A DNA stretch of 64,000 nucleotides from Kuschelorhynchus macadamiae (GCA_030620095.1 JAUTXW010003406.1:434001-498000); one strand, 5' to 3'; shown: positions 1-10,888, numbered from the stretch's first letter. The notes: a model not told the origin generated them from the letters alone. Translations and numbers: made by a program.

Positions 1-1
1 T

Positions 2-500
2 TATGACGAAGCAGCTTTTTTTGAATGGAAAAGTTATCAAGCATGATTGTCGATGTTGTACCAGGGAAAATCCACAATGGATACTTAAAAATCATATCCA
101 ATTTCCCCAAAAGATAAATGTTTAGTGTGGTATAAAGGGTGTAAAAATACTCGGCCCCTTCTTCATGGAAGACACATTAACTGGAAAAAGATATTTGAAT
201 GTTTTAAGGACTGAAATTGTCCTAGCTATTGCAGAACTATTTCCGAATAACTGTTAAATCCCTTATTTTACCTGCTGTATTAAGTATTGAAACTTGTTTT
301 TTGTTTAAGTAACGGTGCACCAAATGTTGAAATATGCATGGTGCTCCGCCGCATTTTGCTTGGAATGTTTGGGAATATAGAACGGCCACCTCGGTCTTCG
401 GACTTGGCGTCCCTCGACTACTTTTTGTGGGGACACCTTAAAAATGTAGTGTATAAAATTAAGCCCGATGACCTCCAGGATTTAAAGCAGCGAACATAAT
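2..500 (+). pseudogene. mariner (DD41D/rosa-like) transposase remnant, catalytic to C-terminal part
   Basis: The three plus-strand frames together give a decayed Tc1/mariner transposase from the first catalytic motif (YDEAAFF near base 5, normally SDEATFF) to the C-terminal part. The readable end at about 320-500 has NGAPN in place of QDGAPP, then SSDLASLDYFLWGHLK, which carries the third catalytic Asp region. Several frameshifts and stops separate the pieces. In this family the enzyme cuts and pastes a TA-flanked transposon. The window edge cuts the left side, and no terminal repeat could be identified. A minus-strand N-terminal piece of the same family follows at once, so the two may be parts of one rearranged element. 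Confidence 0.75.
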
Positions 501-659
501 CGACGAGGCTGGTATAGATTTTAATTTCCTACAGTATTTGGCCTACGTCAGAAAGTAGATGAACAACATTTTAAACATCTTATAGTTTCTTAAATTTATT
601 GTTTGTTGTATTAAGTATTTCTTTTTTGTATTGTATTTTTTATTTTGTTTTCTGCAACC

Positions 660-938
660 TACTTTTAAAGTTAAGACGCTGTTTTCTCTTGCTAACGTTT
701 TGGTAGTAAGATGATGAACCATTGTACTTTCCGGTCTGCCAGAATGTACGGCACCTTTTACCATTCCAGTTTCACGAAATAATTTGCTAATTTTACTTAC
801 GATAGATTTAGTTATTAGATTTCTGTTAGGATATTTGTCGTTAAAAATGTTACAAATATCTTGCATGTTTCGCATTCTATCTCCATAACCTACTATAATT
901 AAAATTTCAGTTCTTTGGGTTTCAGTTAAACCATCCAT
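660..938 (-). pseudogene. mariner transposase N-terminal helix-turn-helix fragment
   Basis: The minus-strand frame starts MDGLTETQRTEILIIVGYGD, followed by a helix-turn-helix of the DUF4817 type that opens many insect rosa/mariner transposases. About 90 residues look family-like, including NIFNDKYPNRN and SKLFRETGMV. The remaining translation down to base 543 is lysine/asparagine-rich and unlike the family. No catalytic domain follows on this strand. The catalytic half of a related transposase lies just beyond it in opposite orientation at 2-500. Whether this is an inversion or two separate insertions cannot be decided here. Confidence 0.7.
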
Positions 939-1424
939 TTTTGTAAATCAACCAAACTGACATTATCAAATGTATTAGGTAATCTTTTGTGTGCAGGTAA
1001 TTTAATAAAAGGTAATACATTAAATTATGGATATTAGGCCTTTATTTCCGCAAAAACTGTTGATTTTACTTACTTAACCCGGGAACAGTCGCGCTCTATT
1101 TTGTTATTCGGTCGCGCGTTAGAATTTATCTAACACTGCCAATTTGGAATAATTTTATATATTGTGTTATTTTTATTGTTTTAATTAGATATAAAAATAA
1201 TTTTATTGTTAAAATGACGGTATTTATTTAATCTTTTAACTAAATCTAAAACAATCAAACAAATCATAAAAAATACAAAGAGAAATACACGCAGTTTTGC
1301 AACTTATAAAATGAACAATTATTGTGTAACAATAAATAAACATTGCTTCTTAAAATGAAACAATTTTAAGCAAAAACAAACAAAGGACTCAGGAATCGTA
1401 ATCTTGTTTCCCATTACTTCTTGA

Positions 1425-2231
1425 TCATTCAATACATATGTATGTTATTGTGGAAGAATGCTCCTTGCAGATGGGATTCGTGCAGCTTGAGCAGTTATGC
1501 TGCGTAAATCTGTTTTTTCTTAGTGGACAATAATGACAGCGGAGTTTTGTCTGCATGTTCTGAAAAGGCTTTAGTGGACTGATCTTCCTTCCAATAACAT
1601 TAGAAATCTTTTGACGTAATGGAATACTCAGAGATGTGATAGAAGCTCTCTTTTGTATATGGGCTGAAGTAAGTTGCTTGGACAAATCTGATATATATAT
1701 GTTCTTCTTCTTACAGTGATTTGGGTATTATTGTGATAAATTATTTGGGAGTTAATAGTAGCAATATTCAACAGTGAACAAAACACTGTAAATGGCCACC
1801 TATTGCTTTTTCTGGTTAGTGAATATTCTGTTTTGAGTCGATCCACTACGTCAACACCTTTTGTACTATTATAAAAGATTATTATTTCTGGTTTGCAGGT
1901 TTGTAGTACTATCAATTGAGTCATCATCATGGTAGGTGGAAAGAAGAAGAACTATCTTGTTTCTCTTCGGAACATAGGAGGTCAAAATACATTTGTTAGA
2001 GTCTTTTCCATAAGCAAACATGCTACTGTATAGTGGTCGATTTTTGACTCCTAGAAATTCTACTGTTATTTTTTCGTAAAGTGCCCACAACTGTCAGTTT
2101 GTGGTTTACGTAAAGGTCATTTGCTAAGGTACTAGGTACAATAAGGCGCTTTACCACACTAGAAGCATCATTTGGTAAGTTGTAACGACCTACTGGTTGT
2201 TTTCCAGCATAAATCTCCATGTTGTACCGAG
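1425..2231 (-). pseudogene. piggyBac transposase, C-terminal half
   Basis: In order on the minus strand are: YTRYNMEIYAGKQPVGRYN and ANDLYVNHKLTVVGTLRKN (piggyBac DDE domain), FAYGKDSNKCILTSYVPKRN with LLLSTYHDDD, then TKGVDVVDRLKTEYSLTR with NRWPFTVFCSLLNIATIN. A C-terminal Cys-rich zinc-binding domain follows (CHYCPLRKNRFTQHNCSSC). These are hallmarks of the piggyBac family (DDE_Tnp_1_7). Frameshifts near 2090, 1930 and 1680 break the frame. The upstream neighbour in the gene lies across the inserted 2236-7561 element. The product would excise and insert at TTAA, but this copy cannot make it. Confidence 0.9.
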
Positions 2232-2235
2232 TATA

Positions 2236-2605
2236 AACTGGCACCCCCCGTAACTTTTTTGTTTTTTGTCGTACAAAAAAAATAAAAAATACTGACATAC
2301 AGAGGATTTCTTTTACGTTATAAATCTGCATTGTAATTCCCAGTAACTTTTTATATATACGAGGAACGACAAAAAGTACAATTTTTTTTTAATGGAATGC
2401 CCTGTAAATTTTTGCCCAAAATGAAAGATCTTTTTTTTCTAATTCCAAATATATAATACAAGTTGACATTTGGTTTAGCTGCTTTCGAGTTATTTAAGTT
2501 TAAAAATCAATTTTCATTATAGACTGTAAAATTACTGGCTATAAAATATCAGCTTTTTGAGCAGTTGGCTATAGAAATAAACAATATGTCAAATGTCAAA
2601 TTACT
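2236..2605 (+). repeat. left inverted repeat of the RAG1-like element
   Basis: This arm pairs with 7197-7561. Shared stretches include GGGGGGTGCCAGTT at the outer tip, GTACTTTTTGTCGTTCCTCG, AAAGATCTTTCATTTT and ATTTATTTC(C/T)ATAGCCAACTGC near the inner limit. The arms differ by scattered substitutions and short indels only. The length is far above the tens of bases usual for Transib ends. Confidence 0.85.
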
Positions 2606-2719
2606 GCATACCTAGGCATTATAATAAAACAGCGAAGTAAAAATTGAATATAAACAACAATTTATTAACAATATATTTTACTGCAAAATATACAGATGAA
2701 CCAAAAAACATAAAACAAA

Positions 2720-3706
2720 TTAATCAGAATGAATATTTCCCCCCTGATTATCTACACATTCGTGATAAACGTTTCGCAAGTGCTCAACTGCGTTCTCTAT
2801 AAAATGACCATTTCTTTCATTTAAATGTCTTATTTCCTGTGTTATAAAATATTTTATATCTTCAACGTTGTCCAGATCACGTTTATATACTTTGTTTTTA
2901 ATATAACCCCACAAAAATTATCTATGGGAGTTAGATCTGGACTATTTGAAGGCCACGATATAATTCCATTTAGTCCAATCCACTCGTTGTAATTCTCATC
3001 CAAACAAATCTTCACGTCACGTACCACATGTGGTGGGGCACCGTCATGTTGAAAAATTATGTTCATATACTGCCTTAACGGTATTTGTCCATGTCCAGTT
3101 AATGTTTCTTCGAAAAAATAGAGCCCTATTACCCTATTCTTCAGCAGGCCGCACCACACATTAACTGTTCTCCTACCTTGAAATTGAACTTCCCTTGTGA
3201 ATTGGGGATTTTCTTGTACCCAGTGACGAAAATTTTGTCGATTTGGTAATCCACTAGTTGAAAAGCTTGACTCATCGGTCCACAATATATTTTTAAAAAA
3301 GTTTCCTTCGTTATTTATTCTATTTAACATAAAGTTGCAGAAATTGAGTCGTTGATTGGTCGTTTGATGCCTTTGAGTTAATTTTTGAGCAGTATGATAT
3401 TTATAGGGCCTAAATCCATATTTCTTCCTTCCTAATATATTCACGTGAACTTCTTTTTACTCCGTAACGGGCCCGCATTTCCTTGGAAGTAGTTCGCAGT
3501 GACTGATTCGGATTTTCTACGTGATGCAAAGCAATATTTAAATCGTGATTTTCCGTATTATTGTTTAGTTCCCTCTTCTTTCTTTGCAAATCTGACGTTG
3601 TTCTAAATTGGGTGAAAATATTCTGGATTGTCGATCTTGAGGGAATCAGACCATCGCACTGTGGTTTCCCAAATGAACAAAATACATCATAATCAATAAA
3701 AATCAA
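2720..3706 (-). pseudogene. mariner transposase remnant nested in the RAG1-like element
   Basis: Three overlapping minus-strand frames reconstruct most of a rosa-like transposase. They are an N-terminal helix-turn-helix region (PSRSTIQNIFTQFRTTSDLQ), the catalytic core with WTDESSF, FQHDGAPPH and NSPDLTPID, and a C-terminal piece (WGYIKNKVYKRDLDNVED to ENAVEHLRNVYHECVDNQ). Frameshifts near 3430 and 2910 break it. Counting from the D of QHDGAPP to the D of TPID gives 40 intervening residues, one fewer than the 41 in the other copies of this window. Residues appear to be missing just before MNIIFQHDG. I could not define its own terminal repeats. Confidence 0.8.
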
Positions 3707-3939
3707 ATTTGTAAAAACCTATTTTTTTTTTAATTAGCGATAGTCCAATTTCATGATTTTAAAATATTGATGACTGTAAAATCACGTATTCATTTAAAAT
3801 AATAGGCCTAATCGTGACTTTATCATGTGTGCCGCGATAAAGACGTTGACAACGAATCAAGTGGCGCTGAGCTGTCGCCGCTTATGTCGCATTTTTAACA
3901 GTTTGTTGTAAAAGTGCCACTAGTGACAAAGTTTTCACT

Positions 3940-6129
3940 ATGAATATTCAAAAACAAGGTAAGTTTTTTAATTTTGAGTGATAGAATTAGGTATTTTATG
4001 TAATTTTTACGTTAATTATACAAAATTTTCGATAAAATAAGCGTTTTAAATATGTTCCCCGAGTTTTCCCGAAATGACTCTCACAGTGTCAAGTAGCAAC
4101 ATGCCTTGACTTATGTTAGGACAAATATTGGTGTGCAGTTTTTGCTACTCTTTTTTCAATGATGATCTGTAGTAACTGAGACATTGCAAAATAAGGGTAA
4201 AATATGCCGTTCTTTTCAGGTACATCATACCGATGTTCAATTGATAGAATGAGTATTTTCGAGATATGGTTGACAAAGGCTGGGTCTGCTACGACGAGAG
4301 CAAAAGAAATATTTATTAATTTATCAGACCAATTACCCGAGGCTGAAAATTTGAATTCTACTGATTTGGAGAAAAAAATATTTTATTTGTGCAAAAAAAT
4401 AGCAGAAAATTGGTCAAATGCCAGACGCAATAAAGATTTTTTTCTTAAAAGAAATTCTAAATGGTTGGTGAAGTCTGATGAAGTTTTCGTTAATATACAG
4501 GGACCTAAATTAACCCAGGTCAGCAAACCAGCATCTGCCCGCGGAAGACCAAAGAAAAGTTTTGATCAATGTTGTCGACGATCACAAAAAAGAAAATTGT
4601 CACAAATTTCTGATAGCTCTATGATTAATTTGATTCGACAGCCTTCAACTTATAACAACAATCACAAAAAAGTTAGTCCTGATGAAATCGTATCTCTTCT
4701 TGTGGAAGCTAAACTGACTAAACATCAGTACATATTATTGAAAAATTTTATTAATTCCAAAATGAACAACGACATTTTTCCTTCATATCAAAAAGTTTTA
4801 AAGTCCAAGAAAAAGTGCTACCCCAGTGAAGATTACATAAAAGTTAACGAATCATCTGCTGAGATAGAGTTGCAAAACCTACTAGATCATACTGCAAGCA
4901 GAATATTGGCATCCCAAAAAGAGGTGATCGACTCTACTGCTATCAATCAAGAACAAAATCTTATTTTGTTAGGGAAATGGGGATTTGATGGCAGTAGTGG
5001 TCATTCAGAATATAAGCAATCTTTTCAAGATCCAACATTGCAGGACGGGAGTTTGTTTGTAACTTCATATGTACCCCTTCGTCTTGTTTTTGAAAGTAAT
5101 CCTGAAAAAATAGTGTGGAAAAATCCCCGAACCTCGTCTACACGCTATTGCAGACCGGTTAGATTCCAGTTCATAAAAGAAACCCAGGAAGTGGCTCTCA
5201 ATGAAGAAAAATACTTCAAAAAAAAAATTAAATCCTTGAAGCCCACAGTAGTCTCATCTTATGACAAGAACTATTCATTAGGGCACAATTTGCAGCTAAC
5301 TATGGTCGATGGAAAGATCTGTAGCAGTTTAAGTGATTCGTCTTCGGCCAGATGTTATATTTGTGGTTCAAGTCCCAAATAGATGAACGATATCGATTTG
5401 TGTCTTCAAAAACAAGTTCGTCCAGAAACATTTGAGTTTGGTTTGTCACCTCTGCATTCATATATACGATTTTTCGAGTATTTTATCCATCTTTCGTATA
5501 GATTAAATATAAAAAAATGGCAAATACGGTCTAAAGACGAGAAACTACTTTTATCTGAAAGGCAAAGCCAAATTCAGTGTGACTTTAGGAATAAATTAGG
5601 TTTGATAGTAGATAAGCCAAAATGTGGAGGAAATGGTAATTCTAATGACGGAAATACCGCAAGAAAATTCTTCAAACATTTAGATGAATCCTCTGAAATC
5701 ACAGGTCTAAACAAAAATCTTTTAGAAAGATGTTCTATAATTTTAAGGTGCATTTCTTCAGGATATAAAATTAATGTTATAAAGTTTCGAGAATTTTCTT
5801 TAACCACTGCACGACTACTGGTAACTGAATATCCCTGGTTTAATCTTCCTCCTTCAGTTCACAAGACACTAATACATGGAGCTGACGTTATAGAAAACGC
5901 CATATTACCCATTGGAGAACTGTCTGAGGAAGCTGCCGAGGCCAAAAATAAAGAATATAAATTATTCCGACTAAATCATACTCGAAAAATGTCTCGTACA
6001 AAGTCTAATATGGATCTCTTAAATAGAATATTACTTAGTTCAGACCCCTTGATAACAGAATTAAGAATATTGCCGCCAAAAAATAAAAGTACTTTTCCCA
6101 AGGCAGTTCTAGATTTGTTAGAAGAATAG
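3940..6129 (+). CDS. RAG1/Transib-like DDE transposase, spliced, one in-frame stop
   Basis: The N-terminus is split. An ATG exon at 3940-3958 (MNIQKQ plus one base) ends in G|GTAAGT, and TTCTTTTCAG|G at 4219/4220 resumes in frame as GTSYRCSIDRMSIFEIWL, giving a 261-bp intron. The frame then runs to 6129, broken only by a TAG at 5380-5382. Motifs match the RAG1/Transib order: FDGSSGHSEYKQ (first Asp, compare RAG1 CDGMGD), TMVDGK (second Asp), CYIC (the C-x2-C between second Asp and Glu), GNTARKFF, then HKTLIHG, LPIGELSEEAAEAKNKEYK (Glu region, compare RAG1 SEGNESGNK) and FR. About 642 codons in all. Known Transib enzymes are cut-and-paste transposases; activity here is blocked unless the stop is read through. 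Confidence 0.8.
3959..4219 (+). other. candidate intron in the RAG1-like transposase
   Basis: The donor is CAAG|GTAAGT at 3958/3959 and the acceptor TTCTTTTCAG|G at 4219/4220. Joining restores a codon (G + GT, Gly) and keeps frame with the long downstream ORF. Without splicing the first Met would be at 4204, whose first residues (MPFFS) derive from the pyrimidine tract. Transcript data are not available here. Confidence 0.7.
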
Positions 6130-6549
6130 TGATAAATGTTATTATTGTTTGAAATTTGATTATTCTTTTCTAAATTTTGTATTTGAATATTTATTTACCT
6201 CACCTTTAATAAATATTTTATAGGTTAGTCGATGACTCTATTTTAACTTTCTTCAATCGAATTTAATTTAAGTAGCAATCCATTTTCTTGTTTGTATTTT
6301 TGAACTGTCATGCCTGTAAATTTCTAAAAATGTTTCATGTCACGTGCTATACAAAAAACCTATCAATAATAATGCCAATAATAATTACCATTATTGACAT
6401 TGATTCTTTTATTTATCGCGTTATAAATTTATGCAAGCTACTATTTAGTTGGGTCGAAATAATTTGTTTTCATTATTTTTTAGCCAAAATGAATGTTACA
6501 TGCAAAATGTTCAGATTTTTAAAAGAAGCAATTAAACAGTTTTGTACAT

Positions 6550-6700
6550 ATCTTTTTTAGAACACCCTGCATATACTTATGTTTTTTGTAAAACATACTT
6601 TGGGAGAAAAATAAATCGATGTGCTCAAGCGATTTTCCGGAAAAATCATTATACGAGATATTGAATTTATTTCTTACTTTACGACCACCCCTGTATAATA
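6550..6700 (+). repeat. single copy related to the 55-57 kb satellite monomer
   Basis: The block starts AACACCCTGCATATAC, passes GTGCTCAAGCGATTTTCCGG and ends near CCACCCCTGTATAAT. The order and spacing of CACCCTGTAT, TGTTCAAGCG, TTTTCCG and the next CCCTGTAT match one monomer (about 140 bp) of the tandem array at 55.1-57.5 kb. It stands alone here, within the right part of the RAG1-like element. Confidence 0.55.
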
Positions 6701-7196
6701 TAATCTATTTCTTCAATTTCATATGTTAATGTTGTTTCTTCAATGTTTTGTTAATATATTTACCGTACATTTAATTACAATACAATACCAATGTCTATCA
6801 TATGTAAAAATTACTATTGTAGTAATAAGTATTTATTGAATATTAAAAGGTTACCAATCTTGAAGCAAAACAAATTCTAGACATCTGTATTGCCAGATAC
6901 AAGTCTGAGGGGACAATAAAATATGTACCTATTCATTTCTAGAGTATTTTTCCACAAATTTGAGCTTATAACTGAAGATATTGATTTTTGTCACCAATTA
7001 GCATATACATGGAACCACTGTGCATCGGGATGATTTGCCAGGTAAGCACGTCGCGTTGCAGAAACATTATAATTATTTTCAGCATACAAACAAACAATTT
7101 CTCGTTTTCCTGCCACAGAATAAACTATTCAAAAAAATATATCAAAAAGAATTGATTCAGTTCTATTAACAGTGATTTAAATGTCAAAGTCATTTC

Positions 7197-7561
7197 AGAA
7201 ACATTTGTTAATATTGTTTATTTCCATAGCCAACTGCTCAAAAAGCTGTTATTTTATAGCCAGTAATTTTACAGTCTATAATGAAAATTGATTTTTAAAC
7301 TTAAATAACTCGAAAACGGCTAAACCAAATGTCAACTTGTATTATATATTTGGAATCAGAAAAAAAAGATCTTTCATTTTAGGCAAAATTTTACAGGGCA
7401 TTCCATTAAAGAAAATTGTACTTTTTGTCGTTCCTCGTATATATGAGAAGTTACTGGGAATTACAAGGCAGATTTATAACGTAAAAAAAATCCTCTGTAT
7501 GTCAGTATTTAAATTTTTTTTTGTACGACAAAAAATGAAAAAGTTACGGGGGGTGCCAGTT
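7197..7561 (-). repeat. right inverted repeat of the RAG1-like element
   Basis: This is the reverse complement of 2236-2605. The outer tip is GTTACGGGGGGTGCCAGTT, followed by TATA. An open frame that runs through it (7337-7783) is translated repeat plus flank and is not a gene. Confidence 0.85.
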
Positions 7562-7565
7562 TATA

Positions 7566-7650
7566 TAGAATATATTTTAATGCCATATTTTGCCGGCTTG
7601 TTGGCAATATATAGCCTAAAGCGGCATCTTCCTCGGAAAGCTTCAAGCAT
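7566..7650 (-). pseudogene. piggyBac transposase, short middle piece
   Basis: The minus strand reads MLEAFRGRCRFRLYIANKP then AKYGIKIYS, the conserved piggyBac stretch normally written TIDEMLEAFRGRC...SKPAKYGIK. It is bounded by the RAG1-like element on one side and the LINE on the other. The preceding residues of the gene (FTTIDE) are found across the LINE at about 10889-10910, confirming one split gene. Confidence 0.85.
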
Positions 7651-7850
7651 TGTAATTTTATACACCGGCCTAACTTTGGATTACAATTTTTTAATTATTA
7701 TTTTTTATCTGGTTGCTACACTTATTAACCGAGGAACTTACAAACCTTATTTTTCGCCTACCTTAAAAGGCATTGTTAATTAAAAGCAGGTTTTTATTTT
7801 TCTTTTGCTACACTTACCTCCTCCCATACTAACCCTTCCTTCTTTCCTCT

Positions 7851-8699
7851 ATGGTATTCTGTGGACATATTAATGCTAGATCACTTTTAAATAATTTTAA
7901 TGATTTTAAAACACATTTGCAGGATAATAGTTATGATATACTGGGTGCCTCGGAAACTTGGTTGTACGCGGAAATAAATGATATTATCTTGAACATTGAG
8001 AATTATGTCATGGTACGACAAGACCGGCCCATGAGAAGGGGTGGTGGAGTTGCGGTGTATTTGAAAAGGTCTCTAAATTTTAAAATTATTCTTAGTGAAA
8101 CTAGAGAATTTATTGAGCATATATGGATAGAAATTAGAATTCAAGGAAAAAAGTTATTGATAGGTAATATATACCGCCCCCCCAACTCTGGTGTAAACGT
8201 TTTCTGTTCTTATTTCGAAAACAAGCTCGCAGACTTTTTTGCTGACTCTGATTTTATGCTAATTTTAGGCGATTTCAATATAAATATGCTCGATTTAGGT
8301 GGAAAAATGTCCACGTTGCTAAACACTGTTACAGAGCCTTTCAGTCTCAAACAAATCATTAGTGTGCCCACCAGGACTTCGAATACAGCCGCATCTTTGA
8401 TCAATTTAATTTTTTGTAATACTGATAATGTTACAGATTCGGGTATTAGAGATATCGAAATATCTGATCATATGTTGGTATACTGCCAAGTTAACTTGTC
8501 TATGTCAGATTTCCCGCCGAATTACAGTTTTGCCTACAGACAGTTGAATAATATTAACCTAACGAACTTTAATTTGGATATTGAATCACTGCCATGGCAC
8601 ATTATGTATGGCATGACAGATATTGAAAGTAAGGTCGATTTTTTTTACGTCAAGCATTCTAGAGATTATAAATATGCATGCCCAATTAAAAACAGTTAA
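7851..8699 (+). pseudogene. LINE AP-type endonuclease domain
   Basis: The 282-codon frame has the exonuclease/endonuclease/phosphatase fold signatures of LINE endonucleases: HINARSLLNNF near the start, ASETWL (catalytic Glu), GNIYRPPNSG, ILGDFNINML (catalytic Asp/Asn) and ISDHMLV (catalytic His). The enzyme nicks target DNA to prime reverse transcription. The frame stops at 8697-8699 before the reverse transcriptase, where an intact element would continue as one polyprotein. The start is the first Met of the frame and may not be the natural one. Confidence 0.85.
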
Positions 8700-8861
8700 A
8701 GATAAATTATAAGTTTAGCATTTTTAATCAAAGACAAAAATGGCATGAGCTAAATAAAGTAAATATTATTAAAAGAGAAAAAATAGATTGCCAGAATCCT
8801 TAACAAATGTAAATAATTTAAATACATATTTGCTAGCAATAACGATATACCTGATCAGAAT

Positions 8862-9659
8862 TTGATTACATTCTATAGTAATAATAGACTTACTAACTGT
8901 ACATTTAATTTTTCTCCAGTAAGAGAAGATGTGGTGATGAGAATTTTGCAAAATATTAACACTAAAGCCTTTGGGATAGATCAGTTAAATATCACTCTAA
9001 TTTCGCTAGCTTGTCTCAGTATTTTGCCTCCTCTTAGGCATATTTTAAATATTTGTACAGGAAAGTCGTATTTTCCATTGAAATGGAAACAGGCGAATAT
9101 TGTACCTCTACCCAAGGTAGGCAATCCCACACAGTTCAGCCAGTTACGTTCGATTTCAATTCTTCCGACGCTTTCCAAAGTGCTTGAAAAAATTATGGAA
9201 TCTCAGATGTCCATTTTTTTGGAAACCAATAAAATTCTTCGCAGGAAACAATCTGGATTTCGAGCGAGCCACGGTTGTCCGAGTGCACTCTCAATTGTCA
9301 CCGACGATATTTTTAGGGCTATGGATACAAGCAAAGCTTGTGTTTTGGTTTTACTTGATTTTACCAAAGCGTTTGACATGGTAAATCATGAAATTTTTAT
9401 CTCTATTTTGCGGTACGTGGTTTTTAATGGAAGTGCAGCAAGTTTTGTCTAATCTTTTTTGACACATAGAATACAGCAAGTTGTTGTTAATGGAAATACC
9501 TCCGAACCTCTGAACGTTACAACTGGCGTTCCCCAAGGGAGTATACTAGGCCCACAGTTATATAGTATATACACTTCACAATTTGGAAGATGTCTAAGAT
9601 TTTGTAACCATCACATATACGCTGACGATACTCAGATTTATTTTCGTATAGCTTTATGA
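8862..9659 (+). pseudogene. LINE reverse transcriptase, fingers and palm
   Basis: Two frames separated by a stop/frameshift near 9452 cover the polymerase. They contain WKQANIVPLPK, LRSISILPTLSKVLEK, KQSGFRASHGCPSAL, VLLDFTKAFDMVNH (first catalytic Asp), then TTGVPQGSILGPQLYS and HIYADDTQIYF (catalytic Asp pair at about 9615-9640). The order is that of a standard LINE reverse transcriptase. The broken frame makes it non-functional. Confidence 0.88.
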
Positions 9660-9744
9660 CGTCGATATTGCTAATAATCGCATAAACTCCGATTTAGAGA
9701 AGATTCTGAATGAAAGTAAAAGACATCTTTTAAAAATAAACCCT

Positions 9745-10458
9745 ATGAAATCTGTTGCTATTCTTTTTTGTAGTGATAATATTAGAAATAACTTGCTACA
9801 AAATCTTCATCTTACACTTGAAAATAAATCTATCATATTTAAAAATTCTGCGAAAAATTTAGGGCTTGTTTTGGATAACAAATTAAGATTCACCGAACAC
9901 GTTACATCGAAATTAAAAATTGGATATTCCACCTTAAAAATGTTATATTCCCATAGAAATTATCTTAATTGCGAAACAAAAAAAATGCTCTGCGAATCTC
10001 TTGTCTTGTCACCATTAAAATTTTTTGATAGTATTTATGGACCCTGTTTAAATGCCTTAGACGTAAGAAGAATTCAAAAGTTACAAAATTCTTGCTTAAG
10101 ACTAATATTTGGAATTCGCCGAAGACAACATATATCACATAAACTTAAAACCATAAAATGGCTAAACATGTACAATAGACGTATTTTACATTCGACTTGC
10201 TTTTACTATAAAATTTTAAAATATAAATCTCCTCCTTACCTTTTAGATCGTGTTGTTTATCGAACGGATGTACAAAACTTAAATATCCGTAGGAAGAACA
10301 TATTGACAATACCAGCACATAATAAAGAGTTATTTAAACGTTCTTTTTCGTACAATATTGTTTTATGTGTCAATAAATTTGAAATTACTGATTTTTCACT
10401 TGCGTTTATAGTTTTCAAGAGATATTTGAAAAACAAAATACTTGCTCAACAATTATAA
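9745..10458 (+). pseudogene. LINE reverse transcriptase thumb and C-terminal region
   Basis: The 237-codon frame has NLGLVLDNKLRFTEHV, LVLSPLKFFDSIYGP, RIQKLQNSCLRLIFGI and LNMYNRRILHSTCFYYKILK, the recurrent C-terminal pattern of CR1/Jockey-type elements after the palm. It follows the palm with one further frame break at about 9659-9745. It is basic, as expected for a nucleic-acid-binding part. Confidence 0.8.
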
Positions 10459-10888
10459 TACTTTGCTGAATTGAGTTTTAATTTTTTTTTTAATTGTGCC
10501 CGCCTGTCTTTTTTTTTTAATTCTAGTTTTGATGATCGCTTTGACATTGCGATGGTTTTGTAATTATATGTCCATATAAGCCATTTTTCTCCTTTCCCTT
10601 TCCTTTATTCCCTTTTTTTCCTCTTCAATTTAATATTTTTAACATTATTTTTCTTATCTAGCCTTTCTACCTCATTATGTAAACCTCATATCTTTAAGTG
10701 TAGCAATCAACTCCTATTCGACCAGATTTGCATTGGCTATAACAGTACCTAATATGAGCATTTTTTATTTTGTTCGTATGGGAGGCTGAAATCAAGCCAT
10801 TTAACCCTCTTTAAAATTAATGATTTTTTTTTACATTGCCCATCCTTATCTGGGTTAATAAACGTTTAATTATTATTATTATTATTAT
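10459..10888 (+). other. LINE 3' untranslated region and (ATT)n tail
   Basis: Pyrimidine-rich non-coding sequence ends in GGGTTAATAAACGTTTAATT followed by about seven ATT repeats. The tail abuts the piggyBac codon GAA at 10889-10891. No gene was seen. Confidence 0.65.

Larger units (their letters stand above)
2236..7561. mobile_element. DNA transposon with ~365-bp inverted ends carrying a RAG1/Transib-like transposase
   Basis: The ends read AACTGGCACCCCCCGTAAC inward from 2236 and, as reverse complement, from 7561. The similarity runs inward about 365 bp on both sides with few differences. Both ends are flanked by TATA (2232-2235 and 7562-7565), compatible with a 4-bp target duplication, although the palindromic AT sequence leaves TA possible. 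The insertion splits the piggyBac reading frame between KYGIKIYS and YTRYNMEIY. Inside are a mariner remnant (2720-3706) and a spliced transposase (3940-6129). No second pair of ends closer to the gene was recognised, so I assign gene and ends to one element. A MITE carrying a separate insertion is the alternative. Confidence 0.75.
7651..10888 (+). mobile_element. non-LTR retrotransposon (CR1/L2-like LINE) inserted in piggyBac
   Basis: The block lies exactly between the piggyBac codons for IDE and MLEAF. It contains an AP-endonuclease frame, reverse transcriptase frames and a C-terminal thumb/connector frame, all plus strand. It ends in an (ATT)n microsatellite at about 10867-10888, as several LINE clades do. 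No ORF1 is seen before 7851, so it is 5'-truncated or ORF1 was lost. YADDTQIY suggests the CR1/L2/Rex1 group rather than R1 or RTE, but clade assignment needs a tree. No clear target duplication was found. Confidence 0.8.

Noticed and set aside
3657..7022. CACTGTG (3657-3663, 7016-7022) and CACAGTG (4082-4088) as RAG recombination-signal heptamers around the RAG1-like gene
   Set aside because: No nonamer, no matching 5-bp target duplication, and 3657 lies inside the mariner remnant. Seven-base matches are expected by chance. The long inverted ends are better supported.
7337..7783. 148-codon open frame as a gene
   Set aside because: It crosses the right inverted arm of the RAG1-like element and the antisense of the piggyBac middle piece.
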